From Oscillospiraceae bacterium (lineage in GTDB: Bacteria; Bacillota; Clostridia; Oscillospirales; CAG-272), in assembly GCA_015064255.1 (NCBI GenBank), contig SVSP01000023.1, positions 1 to 42,660 on the forward strand: a DNA stretch of 42,660 bases. The letters run 5' to 3'. The translations under genes and the position numbers were made by a program. This document shows, piece after piece, positions 1 through 7,144 of the stretch. The notes beneath the pieces are model-generated. The model had not been told where the DNA came from. It saw nothing but the letters and a program-made list of their open reading frames with translations, and searched no databases. Within the stretch, counting starts at the first letter, position 1; each line of letters begins with the position of its first letter.

Positions 1-282
1 AGATGGCAGTATCAGATGCACATCTACGAGTCCCCCTTCTATTATATCGACTACTGCCTTGCACAGACAGTTGCGATATGGTTCCTCAAGATGTCGCGTG
101 AGGATTATAGCGGTGCTATGAAGAAGTATATCGAATTTTCCCGTGCCGGCGGTACAAAAGCCTTTGATGAGCTGACCGATGCGGCAGGAATTCCTTCGCC
201 GTTTGCAGACGGCTCTCTCAAGACACTCACCGAAGAATGTGATAATATCATCACCGAGCTTCGCAGTGCGCTGAAGAAATAA
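1..282 (+). CDS. M3-family oligoendopeptidase F, C-terminal fragment
   Basis: The reading frame is open from base 1 and ends at TAA 280-282, so only the last 93 codons are in the window. The fragment begins RWQYQMHIYESPFYYIDY and continues CLAQTVAIWF. The H-x-Y-x-x-PFYYIDYxLAQ pattern is the conserved end of M3 zinc metallopeptidases of the oligoendopeptidase F type, which cut short peptides in the cytoplasm. The zinc-binding HExxH motif lies upstream of the window and cannot be checked. The last 60 residues are helical and match the usual M3 C-terminus in length. No terminator is obvious before the repeat island that starts about 10 bases after the stop. The family call is secure; which M3 subgroup is uncertain. 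Confidence 0.85.
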   Translation, partial: RWQYQMHIYESPFYYIDYCLAQTVAIWFLKMSREDYSGAMKKYIEFSRAGGTKAFDELTDAAGIPSPFADGSLKTLTEECDNIITELRSALKK

Positions 283-291
283 CTGAATTAA

Positions 292-382
292 ATAAAAAAG
301 TGGAGCGTAAAGGCTCGTTCTCATAAGGATGTTTAACACAACATTTGTAGGGGTCGACGTCCTCGGCGACCCGCAACAAACA
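292..382 (+). repeat. Left copy of long inverted repeat (about 80 bp)
   Basis: Starts just after the peptidase stop and includes AAAAAGTGGAGCGTAA, TTCTCATAAGGA and TGTAGGGGTCGACGTCCTCG. The reverse complement of 1317-1396 has the same blocks in the same order with a few mismatches, so this is one arm of an inverted pair enclosing about 0.93 kb. The GGTCGACGTCCTCGGCGACC core is itself nearly palindromic. Confidence 0.8.
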
Positions 383-420
383 AATTTCGGCAGAGAACTT
401 GTTTTCTCTGCCGATTTGTG
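376..420. repeat. Hairpin next to left inverted repeat
   Basis: CGGCAGAGAA and TTCTCTGCCG pair across a short loop, extended outward by CAAATTT/GATTTG with a one-base bulge. It occupies the same relative position beside the 80-bp element as the 1257-1283 hairpin does beside the right copy, so it is probably part of the element or a terminator attached to it. Confidence 0.7.
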
Positions 421-427
421 TTATAAT
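399..427 (+). promoter_or_regulatory. Possible promoter reading into the repeat island
   Basis: TTGTTT, 17 bp, TATAAT overlaps the right arm of the hairpin at 376-420. It could drive transcription toward the membrane protein at 693. The -35 is imperfect. Confidence 0.4.
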
Positions 428-440
428 GGAACTAACGAAA

Positions 441-492
441 AGCCTCCCTCCGAGAGGGAGGTGGCACGGCGCAGCCGTGACGGAAGGAGCCT
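441..492. repeat. Short palindromic intergenic repeat, copy 1
   Basis: AAAGCCTCCCTCCGAGAGGG starts a compact structured unit with internal hairpins CCTCCCTC/GAGGGAGG and CACGGCGCAGCCGTG. Its ends resemble those of the unit at 531-580 in the opposite orientation (AAAGsCTCCCTC), while the internal stems differ. This resembles REP/BIME-like elements common in Clostridia. Confidence 0.7.
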
Positions 493-530
493 GCGTAACT
501 TTGGATTTAAATTAACCTCATTGTAACGCG

Positions 531-580
531 CTCTCCCTCAGTCACCTACGGTGACAGCTCCCTCCCAGAGGGAGCCTTTG
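531..580. repeat. Short palindromic intergenic repeat, copy 2 (inverted)
   Basis: CTCCCTCAGTCACC, TACGGTGACAGCTCCC and AGAGGGAGCCTTT form nested hairpins (GTCACC/GGTGAC and CTCCCTC/GAGGGAG). It is in inverted orientation to 441-492. The two copies together give a strongly structured transcript upstream of the gene at 693. Confidence 0.7.
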
Positions 581-622
581 GATGCGCTCGTACATCTCTA
601 AAGGGGTGTGGGCTTTGCCCGA

Positions 623-643
623 CGCGTTTGTAATACAAATGCG
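623..643. repeat. Small hairpin upstream of the membrane protein gene
   Basis: CGCGTTTGTA and TACAAATGCG pair around one base with one G-T position. It lies about 50 bases before the start of the gene at 693. It could be the end of the repeat island or a 5' leader stem. Confidence 0.45.
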
Positions 644-692
644 AAACTGGCGATAAAACAGAACGATAAATAAGAATTTGACGAGGAAAATT

Positions 693-1199
693 ATGAATAA
701 ACGAGTAAGGCAATATGTGGGATTGCTCTCTGCAATTCTCGCATATTATTTGATACACGAGGGTGCACACTTGATATACGCTATATTTACAGGTGTTTTT
801 AAGCAGATAAACTTTATGGGATTGGGGATGCAAATTGACATATATTCGGAGAAAATGACACAAACGCAGCTTGGTGTTTTTTGTCTTATAGGCTCTGTTG
901 CGACTTTACTGTTCGCATATATTTTGATTGCTTTAATAGGAAAGATCGCCCAAAAATCCTCTAAAGTATTCAAGGCGTGTGCCTACTATATTACTATCGC
1001 AATGCTGTTGATCGATCCATTTTATTTAAGCGTTCTTTGCGGATTCTTCGGCGGTGGGGATATGAACGGTATCAAGCTTCTTATACCTGAGGTCGCGGCT
1101 CGTATTATTTACGGTATAATTTTAATGACCAACGCATTGGTGTTTGTAAAGATTGTATTGCCAAAATACAAATCAGCATTTTTAAGCGAAGCAGCGTAA
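693..1199 (+). CDS. Small integral membrane protein with HEGAH (HExxH) motif
   Basis: A 168-residue hydrophobic protein. I chose ATG 693 because GAGG sits 6 bases upstream; an in-frame TTG at 678 has no such site. Residues around 10-30 read AYYLIHEGAHLIYAIFTG, a membrane-embedded HExxH pattern as in site-2-protease-like (M50) or related intramembrane metalloproteases. Further hydrophobic stretches lie near residues 55-80, 95-120 and 135-160, giving about four membrane segments. A typical M50 enzyme has a second motif (NxxPxxxxDG) that I do not see, although GGGDMN near residue 128 and LLIDPF near 112 supply acidic residues. It may be a minimal metalloprotease-like protein or simply a membrane protein with a chance motif. 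It sits alone between inverted repeats, so it looks like cargo of that island. Confidence 0.6.
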   Translation: MNKRVRQYVGLLSAILAYYLIHEGAHLIYAIFTGVFKQINFMGLGMQIDIYSEKMTQTQLGVFCLIGSVATLLFAYILIALIGKIAQKSSKVFKACAYYITIAMLLIDPFYLSVLCGFFGGGDMNGIKLLIPEVAARIIYGIILMTNALVFVKIVLPKYKSAFLSEAA

Positions 1200-1256
1200 T
1201 GTTATAATTATGTGCGGCAAATTAAGCACATTCCAATTTATCGAACAGAATAAATC

Positions 1257-1287
1257 AACCCCGACAAAAAATCTGTCGGGGTTAATC
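1257..1287 (+). terminator. Terminator-like hairpin after the membrane protein gene
   Basis: AACCCCGACA (1257-1266) pairs perfectly with TGTCGGGGTT (1274-1283) around a 7-base A-rich loop. A short mixed T tract follows. It also belongs to the right repeat block, mirroring the hairpin at 376-420. Confidence 0.6.
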
Positions 1288-1316
1288 TTTGGTTTCTGCG
1301 GTTCAATTTTTACTTT

Positions 1317-1396
1317 TACGGGTCGCCGAGGACGTCGACCCCTACAATTTTTGTCAACTTCCTTATGAGAAGCACCCATTACGCTCCACTTTTTGT
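1317..1396 (-). repeat. Right copy of long inverted repeat (about 80 bp)
   Basis: Inverted relative to 292-382: GGGTCGCCGAGGACGTCGAC, CCTTATGAGAA and TTACGCTCCACTTTTT in reverse order. The outer end stops close to the stop codon of the lipoprotein gene at 1407. With the left arm it delimits a cassette of about 1.1 kb. Confidence 0.8.
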
Positions 1397-1406
1397 TATA
1401 TAAAAA

Positions 1407-1859
1407 CTATTTTTCTGAAATTTCGTTACATATGCGAAGAAAGTTATCAAACGAAGCCTTCCAACATATAAGACGTCTGCATATAATTTCTCCGTTTTTT
1501 ATACAATTTTGAACTTGATGATGTATGAATTCCCGATCTCCGTTAGAGTATAGTATATAGACAGCAGTATCGCTATAATCGCTTTCCGGATCGCCAAACA
1601 TGTGCCTATAAAATGTAAGCTTATTTAGTTCTGATACAAATTCGTCAACATTTGTAATTTCAATAGAATTATCAAGGTCACAAGTAACATTTTCCGCATC
1701 AATACTATCGACAGGAACAAGATAAATGTTGCTGATTTCAGATTTGTCGTGTAGCAATTCATAAGAAACTTCGTTTTTTTCGCATCCAATGAGAGCGAAA
1801 AAAATCATACATAATAATAGAAAACACAGAGAAAAAGTGCAAATACTATGTTTTTTCAT
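1407..1859 (-). CDS. Small lipoprotein of unknown function
   Basis: A 150-residue protein with a lipoprotein signal peptide: MKKH, a hydrophobic run, then FALIGC with the lipidated Cys at residue 26. The start is supported by AGGAG about 8 bases upstream of ATG 1859. The mature part is acidic, has no repeats, and contains a YILYSNGDREF strand-turn-strand pattern near residues 100-112, so it may be a small beta-rich domain anchored outside the membrane. I do not recognise the family. It follows tpiA on the same strand but is separated from it by a strong hairpin (1950-1980), so it is probably a separate unit. Its 3' end abuts the right inverted repeat; the stop codon lies 11 bases from the end of that repeat, so the C-terminus could have been altered by insertion. 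Confidence 0.7.
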   Translation of the reverse strand: MKKHSICTFSLCFLLLCMIFFALIGCEKNEVSYELLHDKSEISNIYLVPVDSIDAENVTCDLDNSIEITNVDEFVSELNKLTFYRHMFGDPESDYSDTAVYILYSNGDREFIHHQVQNCIKNGEIICRRLICWKASFDNFLRICNEISEK

Positions 1860-1949
1860 AATATCAACTCCTGCTTTGTAATAATACTATCTTTCTATCT
1901 GTTCTTTTTATATCATATTTTTTTAGTTGTGTCAATAGTTATAAAACCA

Positions 1950-1985
1950 AACGAGCCACTCTTTTCAAAAGTGGCTCGTTTTTAT
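1950..1985 (-). terminator. Terminator downstream of tpiA
   Basis: AACGAGCCACT (1950-1960) pairs perfectly with AGTGGCTCGTT (1970-1980). T-rich sequence follows on either strand, so it can act both ways. It ends the pgk-tpiA unit. Confidence 0.8.
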
Positions 1986-2000
1986 GTTTAGTAATTTAAG

Positions 2001-2765
2001 TTACTGAGCTGCTTCAACGATAACAGCGAAGTCATCAGGCTTAAGAGAAGCACCGCCGATAAGACCGCCGTCGATATTTTCCATAGAAAGGAGTTCTGCA
2101 GCGTTCTTGGCGTTCATAGAACCGCCGTACTGGATTATAGTTGTACGAGCGACAGGCTTGCCATACTTTGCAGCGATTACGTTACGAATGAGCTTGCAAA
2201 CTTCCTCTGCCTGCTCAGCAGTAGCGGTCTTTCCTGTTCCGATAGCCCAAACGGGTTCGTAAGCGATAATAACCTGCTTCATCTGCTCGGGTGTGATGTC
2301 GAGGAGAGCAAGCTTTGTCTGACGTGCAACAACCTCTTCTGTGATGCCCTGTTCGCGCTCTGTGAGGCATTCGCCAACACATACGATCGCTGTAAGACCT
2401 GCTTCGATAGCTGCCTTTGTACGGAGATTTACAGTTTCGTCTGTTTCACCGAAATACTGTCTGCGTTCGCTGTGACCAACGATAACGTACTTAGCACCTG
2501 CGTCAACGAGCATATCAGCCGAAATTTCGCCTGTGTATGCACCGCTCTTTGCAAAGTGAACGTTCTGTCCGCCAACCTTAACAGCAGTTCCTGCACAAAT
2601 TTTTGCAACAGCAGGGAGATCGATTGCGGGAACGCAAACTACGATATCGCATCCTCTGTTGTTTTTAACCTTTTCATAAAGAGTACCTACGAAGTTTTTT
2701 GCTTCGGAGGGTGTAAGATTCATCTTCCAGTTACCTGCGATGACTTTTCTTCTTTTGTAACCCAT
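2001..2765 (-). CDS. tpiA: Triosephosphate isomerase
   Basis: Interconverts dihydroxyacetone phosphate and glyceraldehyde 3-phosphate in glycolysis, in the cytoplasm. The 254-residue length is normal for the family. The sequence opens with AGNWKMN (Lys14 contacts the substrate phosphate), carries VGHSERR with catalytic His98, and AYEPVWAIGTG with catalytic Glu170 followed by loop 6. The phosphate-binding GG and GGASL near the C-terminus are intact. ATG 2765 is preceded by AAGGATGG. The gene lies 76 bases downstream of pgk on the same strand, so the two are probably co-transcribed and stopped at 1950-1980. Codon choice (CTC, AAG, ATC rich) matches pgk and ftsZ and differs from the ATA-rich cell-wall genes, as expected for high expression. 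Confidence 0.98.
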   Translation of the reverse strand: MGYKRRKVIAGNWKMNLTPSEAKNFVGTLYEKVKNNRGCDIVVCVPAIDLPAVAKICAGTAVKVGGQNVHFAKSGAYTGEISADMLVDAGAKYVIVGHSERRQYFGETDETVNLRTKAAIEAGLTAIVCVGECLTEREQGITEEVVARQTKLALLDITPEQMKQVIIAYEPVWAIGTGKTATAEQAEEVCKLIRNVIAAKYGKPVARTTIIQYGGSMNAKNAAELLSMENIDGGLIGGASLKPDDFAVIVEAAQ

Positions 2766-2841
2766 TTTAATGTTCCATCCTTAAACTTTGAGAAAACTTT
2801 GAAAATAAAAATTGAAAAATCGGATTAAATTCCGCGGGGAA

Positions 2842-4143
2842 TTAGTCCTTGTCGTTGAGAGCTGCGATTCCGGGGAGGTCGAGTCCTTCGAGGAATTCGA
2901 GCGATGCGCCGCCACCTGTGGAAACGTGAGTCATGCGGTCAGCATAGCCGAGAGCTTCAACTGCAGCTGCGGAGTCGCCGCCGCCGATGATAGAAACTGC
3001 GTCGCTTTCAGCGATAGCCTTAGCAACAGATCTTGTACCGGAAGCAAAGTTGTTCCATTCGGAAACGCCCATAGGTCCGTTCCATACTACTGTTCCTGCG
3101 CCCTGGATGCACTTGGAGAAGAGTTCCTGTGTCTTGTCACCGATGTCGAGACCCATCCAACCGTCGGGAATAGCGTCGGAGTAAATGCGCATAAACGTTG
3201 TGTCTTCCTTGTATTCTCTGCCGATTACGTTGTCAACGGGGAGAAGGAATGCAACGCCCTTGTCCTTTGCCTTCTGCATAAGCTCGCGAGCAAGATCAAG
3301 CTTGTCGTTTTCGCAGATGGAAGTACCGATGGGAAGTCCGTTTGCTCTGAAGAATGTGTAAGCCATACCGCCGCCGATGATGAGCATATCAACCTTTTCG
3401 ATGAGGTTGTTGATAACGCCGATCTTGTCGGAAACCTTAGCGCCGCCGAGGATAGCGATGAAAGGACGCTTGGGATCTTCAAGAGCCTGACCCATAATGG
3501 AAATTTCCTTCTGGATGAGGTAACCGCAAACTGCAGGGAGATAATCAGCAACACCTGCTGTGGAAGCGTGTGCACGGTGAGCAGTACCGAAAGCGTCGTT
3601 TACGTAAATTTCAGCCATAGAAGCGAGTTCCTTAGCGAATGCGGGATCGTTCTTTTCTTCTTCTTCGTGGAAACGAACGTTTTCTATAATGAGAACTTCG
3701 CCGCACTTAAGAGCAGCAGCTTTAGCCTTAGCGTCTGTGCCGATAACGTCGCTTGCCATAATAACAGTCTGTCCGAGAAGCTCAGAAAGCTTTTCAGCAA
3801 CAGGCTTAAGAGAGAATTTAACAATATCTTTTGTTGCCTTTTCAAGAGCTGCGAACTTAGCGGGCTCCTGTTCTTCTTCGGGAAGAGCAGCAATTTTCTT
3901 GAGTTCTTTCTTGTCGAGCTTAATAGTTTTGTTGAAGATGTTGTGGGGACGACCCATGTGAGAGCAGAGAATAACAGCTGCGCCCTGATCAACGAGATAC
4001 TTGATTGTGGGAACTGCACCAACGATACGCTTAGCGTCGGTAATAACTCCGTCCTTCATAGGAACGTTGAAATCGCATCTTACTAAAACCTTTTTACCTT
4101 TGACATCGATATCTTCGATTGTCTTTTTGTTGTACATGGACAT
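2842..4143 (-). CDS. pgk: Phosphoglycerate kinase with an internal insertion
   Basis: Transfers phosphate from 1,3-bisphosphoglycerate to ADP, the first ATP-yielding step of glycolysis. The 433-residue protein has [25 protein letters not shown], the [10 protein letters not shown] block, the NGPMGVSE segment and [13 protein letters not shown] near the nucleotide site. It is longer than the usual 390-415 residues. The extra length lies between SHMGRP and [15 protein letters not shown] (about residues 68-108), a charged, probably helical insertion ([17 protein letters not shown]). I start at ATG 4143, since GAGAGG lies 7 bases upstream; an in-frame GTG at 4152 is part of that ribosome binding site. 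ATG 4137 is also possible. A promoter is visible at 4186-4214, and tpiA follows. Confidence 0.97.
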   Translation of the reverse strand: MSMYNKKTIEDIDVKGKKVLVRCDFNVPMKDGVITDAKRIVGAVPTIKYLVDQGAAVILCSHMGRPHNIFNKTIKLDKKELKKIAALPEEEQEPAKFAALEKATKDIVKFSLKPVAEKLSELLGQTVIMASDVIGTDAKAKAAALKCGEVLIIENVRFHEEEEKNDPAFAKELASMAEIYVNDAFGTAHRAHASTAGVADYLPAVCGYLIQKEISIMGQALEDPKRPFIAILGGAKVSDKIGVINNLIEKVDMLIIGGGMAYTFFRANGLPIGTSICENDKLDLARELMQKAKDKGVAFLLPVDNVIGREYKEDTTFMRIYSDAIPDGWMGLDIGDKTQELFSKCIQGAGTVVWNGPMGVSEWNNFASGTRSVAKAIAESDAVSIIGGGDSAAAVEALGYADRMTHVSTGGGASLEFLEGLDLPGIAALNDKD

Positions 4144-4185
4144 AAAATACACCTCTCATATAAAATTTATTTTTGACCGATACTA

Positions 4186-4214
4186 ATATTAGCATATTTT
4201 GCTTATTTTATCAA
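4186..4214 (-). promoter_or_regulatory. Promoter of pgk-tpiA
   Basis: On the minus strand: TTGATA (4214-4209), 17 bp, TAATAT (4191-4186). It lies about 45 bases before the pgk start, in an A/T-rich leader. Confidence 0.75.
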
Positions 4215-4711
4215 GAGTTTTTCATTAAAATTAATATAAAATAAGCATTTTCTGCATATCCGTTCAAAAACAATAATTAAATAACGACTTTTTATAACAA
4301 ATTAACCACAAAAAGATATACAAAAAGTACTCGTGACCTGACGGAAGTATCGATAAGGTGTGATAATATACTTTACGAGAGCGTTTTTCGTATAAAAAAC
4401 TCCCTGACTGTCGATAATTTGTATATTCCCAAGGAAATTTTTGTAATGCCGTACACAAGATGATACCTGTAAAAAAACGAGCTTTCTTTGTTCTTTTTTT
4501 TACGACGAAAGAAACAGAAATATTTGCAGAGCTGATAGTTTTTTTTGCGGTAAAGTGCGTATTTTTGAGAATAAAAGTTTTCGAAGTGGAATATAATGGT
4601 AAAAGCGAACAAATTTTCAGCATGCTGAAGAACAATGTAAAAATATGTTTTTTATCGTGACATTTTTTTAAAAAAAAGCTAAAAGAGTCAATCGAAAGAT
4701 TCGCGCGAACC
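4215..4711. other. A/T-rich intergenic stretch between divergent pgk and mraZ
   Basis: About 500 bases with no protein I would call. Open frames on both strands overlap one another, lack ribosome binding sites and encode low-complexity Phe/Lys/Ile-rich peptides. The T-rich and A-rich tracts TTTCTTT/AAAGAAA near 4488-4515 could form a hairpin. I recognise no RNA family here; a small RNA cannot be excluded. Confidence 0.5.
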
Positions 4712-4741
4712 TTGACAAGCAGCTACCTTTAATTCTATAAT
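4712..4741 (+). promoter_or_regulatory. Promoter of the dcw cluster
   Basis: TTGACA (4712-4717), 18 bp, TATAAT (4736-4741). Transcription would begin near 4748, which excludes the in-frame GTG at 4746 as the mraZ start. No TGGGN repeats of the kind bound by MraZ in other bacteria are visible around it. Confidence 0.85.
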
Positions 4742-4784
4742 ACGAGTGAGCAAAGTTGAGCAGAAGGGAGAGGTAGTGGTTAAA

Positions 4785-5216
4785 ATGGATGATAACATGC
4801 TGTACGGTGAGCACAGACATACTATCGATGCTAAAAAGAGATTGTTTCTTCCGTCCGAGTTCCGCACGCCTCTCGGAAGCGAAGTTGTTATAGGCAGATC
4901 TACCGATAAATGTATAACGGTATATTCTATGGAAGCCTGGAAAAAGCAGGAAGAAAAAATAAACAGTCTTCCGCCCATCAAAGCGAAAGAGGTTCGTAGG
5001 TGGATATACGGATCTTCGAAAAAAACAGAAGTAGATGCACAGGGAAGAATAGCCATTCCTCAGAATCTGTGCGATTATGCAGAGCTTGAAAAAAATATAG
5101 TTACAATAGGCGTCGGTGATTATGCTGAAATATGGAGCGAAACCGTTTACAACGAAATGACGGCAAGCCTCAGTGCTTCCAATATTGAAAATACACTCAT
5201 TGAGCTCGGAATGTAA
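4785..5216 (+). CDS. mraZ: MraZ transcriptional regulator
   Basis: First gene of the division and cell-wall cluster. MraZ is a DNA-binding regulator built of two SpoVT/AbrB-type swapped-hairpin halves, and represses its own cluster in other species. Both halves are visible: GEHRHTIDAKKRLFLPSEFR near the N-terminus and TEVDAQGRIAIPQNLCDY around residues 80-97. I start at ATG 4785, 11 bases after GGGAGAGG, giving 143 residues, the usual family length. GTG 4746 lies at or before the transcription start and GTG 4776 is too close to the ribosome binding site; ATG 4797 (MLYGEH) is also possible. rsmH follows after 45 bases. Confidence 0.95.
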   Translation: MDDNMLYGEHRHTIDAKKRLFLPSEFRTPLGSEVVIGRSTDKCITVYSMEAWKKQEEKINSLPPIKAKEVRRWIYGSSKKTEVDAQGRIAIPQNLCDYAELEKNIVTIGVGDYAEIWSETVYNEMTASLSASNIENTLIELGM

Positions 5217-5261
5217 AATATAAGAAACTCAAGTAAAAACGAAAGTTAAAATAAAAATAAA

Positions 5262-6206
5262 ATGGAAAACGAATTTTCTCACCTTCCGGTAATGCCGGAT
5301 GAATGTATAGAAGCACTTGATATTAAACCGAATGGAATTTACGTTGATTGCACGACGGGCGGCGCAGGTCACAGTATCAGAATTGCCGAAAAGCTTAAAG
5401 GCAACTCGGGAAGACTTATCTGCATAGACCGCGACGAGGAAGCAATAGCGGCGGCATCAAAAAGACTTGAGCCTTATTCTGATGTTGTTACCATAGTAAG
5501 AAGTAACTTTTCCGAAGTCGGTGAAGTCGTAAGATCGCTCGGTATAGAAGAAATAGACGGTGCGCTTATAGATCTTGGAGCGTCCTCGCATCAGTTTGAT
5601 GCTCCCGAAAGAGGTTTCTCGTACAGATTTTCGGGAAGACTCGATATGAGAATGGATAACAGGGACAAGCTCAGTGCTTACGATATCGTAAACGGCTTTT
5701 CCGAATCCGAAATAAAAAAGATAATTTTCGAATACGGCGAAGAAAAATTCGCACCGCGTATAGCAGCCGAAATAATCAGAGAAAGAGAAATCGCTCCGAT
5801 AGAAACAACGGACAAGCTTGTTGAAATAATAAGACGGGCAGTTCCGATGGCGGCACAGAGAGATGGAGGACATCCTGCAAAGAGGACCTTCCAAGCACTC
5901 AGAATAGCGGTTAATAACGAGCTTGATATAATAGCTCCGACACTTAAAACTCTTTGTGAGATATCAAAAGCAGGCGGAAGAGTAGCAGTGCTTACCTTCC
6001 ACTCACTTGAAGACAGAATAGTAAAACAGACTTTTGCGGAGCTTTCAAGCGGATGTACCTGTCCTCCGTCATTTCCGGTTTGTGTGTGCGGTAAGAAGCC
6101 CGTGATAAAAACTCTCGGCAGAAAACCGCAGCTTCCGAGTAAAGAAGAGCTTGAAATCAATTCGCGCTCACACAGCGCAAAGCTCAGAGCAGCAGAAAAA
6201 CTTTAA
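5262..6206 (+). CDS. rsmH: 16S rRNA (cytosine-1402-N4) methyltransferase
   Basis: S-adenosylmethionine-dependent enzyme that methylates N4 of C1402 in the ribosomal P site; formerly MraW. The 314-residue length is standard. The SAM-binding motif is VDCTTGGAGHS near residue 30, followed by GALIDLGASSHQFD, a GGHPAKRTFQALRIAVNNEL block near residue 205, and LTFHSLEDRIVK. A Cys-rich piece (SGCTCPPSFPVCVCG) near residue 265 is seen in many Firmicute RsmH proteins. No clear Shine-Dalgarno precedes ATG 5262, where the upstream 30 bases are almost all A/T, so expression may depend on read-through from mraZ. It is almost always the second gene of this cluster. Confidence 0.97.
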   Translation: MENEFSHLPVMPDECIEALDIKPNGIYVDCTTGGAGHSIRIAEKLKGNSGRLICIDRDEEAIAAASKRLEPYSDVVTIVRSNFSEVGEVVRSLGIEEIDGALIDLGASSHQFDAPERGFSYRFSGRLDMRMDNRDKLSAYDIVNGFSESEIKKIIFEYGEEKFAPRIAAEIIREREIAPIETTDKLVEIIRRAVPMAAQRDGGHPAKRTFQALRIAVNNELDIIAPTLKTLCEISKAGGRVAVLTFHSLEDRIVKQTFAELSSGCTCPPSFPVCVCGKKPVIKTLGRKPQLPSKEELEINSRSHSAKLRAAEKL

Positions 6207-6284
6207 TAATAACAGAATTTAAATATAGATAGTATAGCGAAAGGGTCCTTTTCAAGGTAAAATGAAAAGGTAAGGTTTATTAAA

Positions 6285-6992
6285 ATGAAATCATTTGATG
6301 AATTCGGATTTGAGATTAAAACAAATAATACCGATAATAATGCTCCGCTTGCGAATGATTTTATTACCCGTCGCAAGAACGTGCAGGAAACAAGTGTAAA
6401 AGAAGAAGCAGAAGAAATAAAGGAAAATACAGAAGTAAAGGACGTTGCGGTTTCCGAACAGCAGACGTTTGCGGTAGAGGAAAAGATTCCCGAAATGACA
6501 GTTGTGTCCATAAAGGGAAAGCAGCCGCAGAAGGTTACAACAGTTTTCAAAGAAAAGAAAAACTCTTTTGTTACAGATAATATTCTTGAAAAGAAAAAGA
6601 AGAGTATGCCCTTTAAGACTATCGCAGTACTCGCATTTGTTTTCGTGCTTTCTGTATTTATTGTAAACGAGTATGTTCTTATAAACGAATATTCGAGCGA
6701 TATCGCCGATATGAAGAATATGATAAACGAGCTTTCGGAAGAAAAGAGCTACTATGTTTCGCAGATCGAAAAGAAGAACAATATGATAGATATTGAAAAA
6801 TATGCTTCGGGAGAACTCGGAATGATGAGCGGCGGTGAGGTTGAAAAGGAGTACATAATCATAGAAGGCGAAGACAGCATTGAAGTGTACGAGCCTACCA
6901 AGGACGCGCAAGACAGCCTTGCATCAATAGTAATGTCTGCACTCAGCGAAAACCTGATACAGGCATGGAATACTTTAACAGGTGCCGAATAA
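6285..6992 (+). CDS. FtsL/DivIC-like divisome protein
   Basis: A 235-residue bitopic membrane protein: an unusually long polar, charged cytoplasmic N-terminus (about 1-105, Glu/Lys rich), one membrane segment about 110-132 after a KKKK stop, then a coiled-coil-like stretch (YSSDIADMKNMINELSEEKS, about 140-170) and an acidic tail. This topology and the position between rsmH and the class B PBP are those of FtsL, which with DivIC and FtsQ/DivIB activates septal wall synthesis. The short segment IEKYASGELGMM resembles the motif after the coiled coil in FtsL/DivIC proteins. Sequence conservation in this family is poor, so position and topology carry the call. The cytoplasmic part is much longer than in E. 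coli FtsL (about 35 residues), so a different partner on the cytoplasmic side is possible. Confidence 0.8.
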   Translation: MKSFDEFGFEIKTNNTDNNAPLANDFITRRKNVQETSVKEEAEEIKENTEVKDVAVSEQQTFAVEEKIPEMTVVSIKGKQPQKVTTVFKEKKNSFVTDNILEKKKKSMPFKTIAVLAFVFVLSVFIVNEYVLINEYSSDIADMKNMINELSEEKSYYVSQIEKKNNMIDIEKYASGELGMMSGGEVEKEYIIIEGEDSIEVYEPTKDAQDSLASIVMSALSENLIQAWNTLTGAE

Positions 6993-7144
6993 AATGAAGT
7001 ATATCCTTTTTGAGAGTGAGGCTGAAAGGCTTTGCTCTCAAATTGCTGTTTTTTAGGGAAAATTTTTTCAATATTCGATTGATTTCGACCGGAATATATG
7101 GTATAATATCGAATATACGTTTGTTTGGGAGATACAATATATAG

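Noticed and set aside
329..526. 65-codon frame at the left repeat island
   Set aside because: It consists of the repeat elements themselves, so it is not a gene.
283..677. CRISPR array or RNA gene in the repeat-rich stretch
   Set aside because: The repeats are few, unequally spaced, inverted and self-complementary, and no cas genes are near; no tRNA cloverleaf was found.
2812..4086. Long open frame (about 424 codons) on the plus strand opposite pgk
   Set aside because: It is the antisense shadow of a highly codon-biased gene: Cys/Ser/Asn-rich translation, no ribosome binding site and no recognisable domain.
4264..4660. Small open frames on both strands in the pgk-mraZ gap
   Set aside because: They overlap one another, encode low-complexity A/T-driven peptides and have no convincing ribosome binding sites.
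4712..4800. MraZ-binding repeats near the dcw promoter
   Set aside because: I looked for TGGGN-type direct repeats and found none, so no MraZ operator is claimed.
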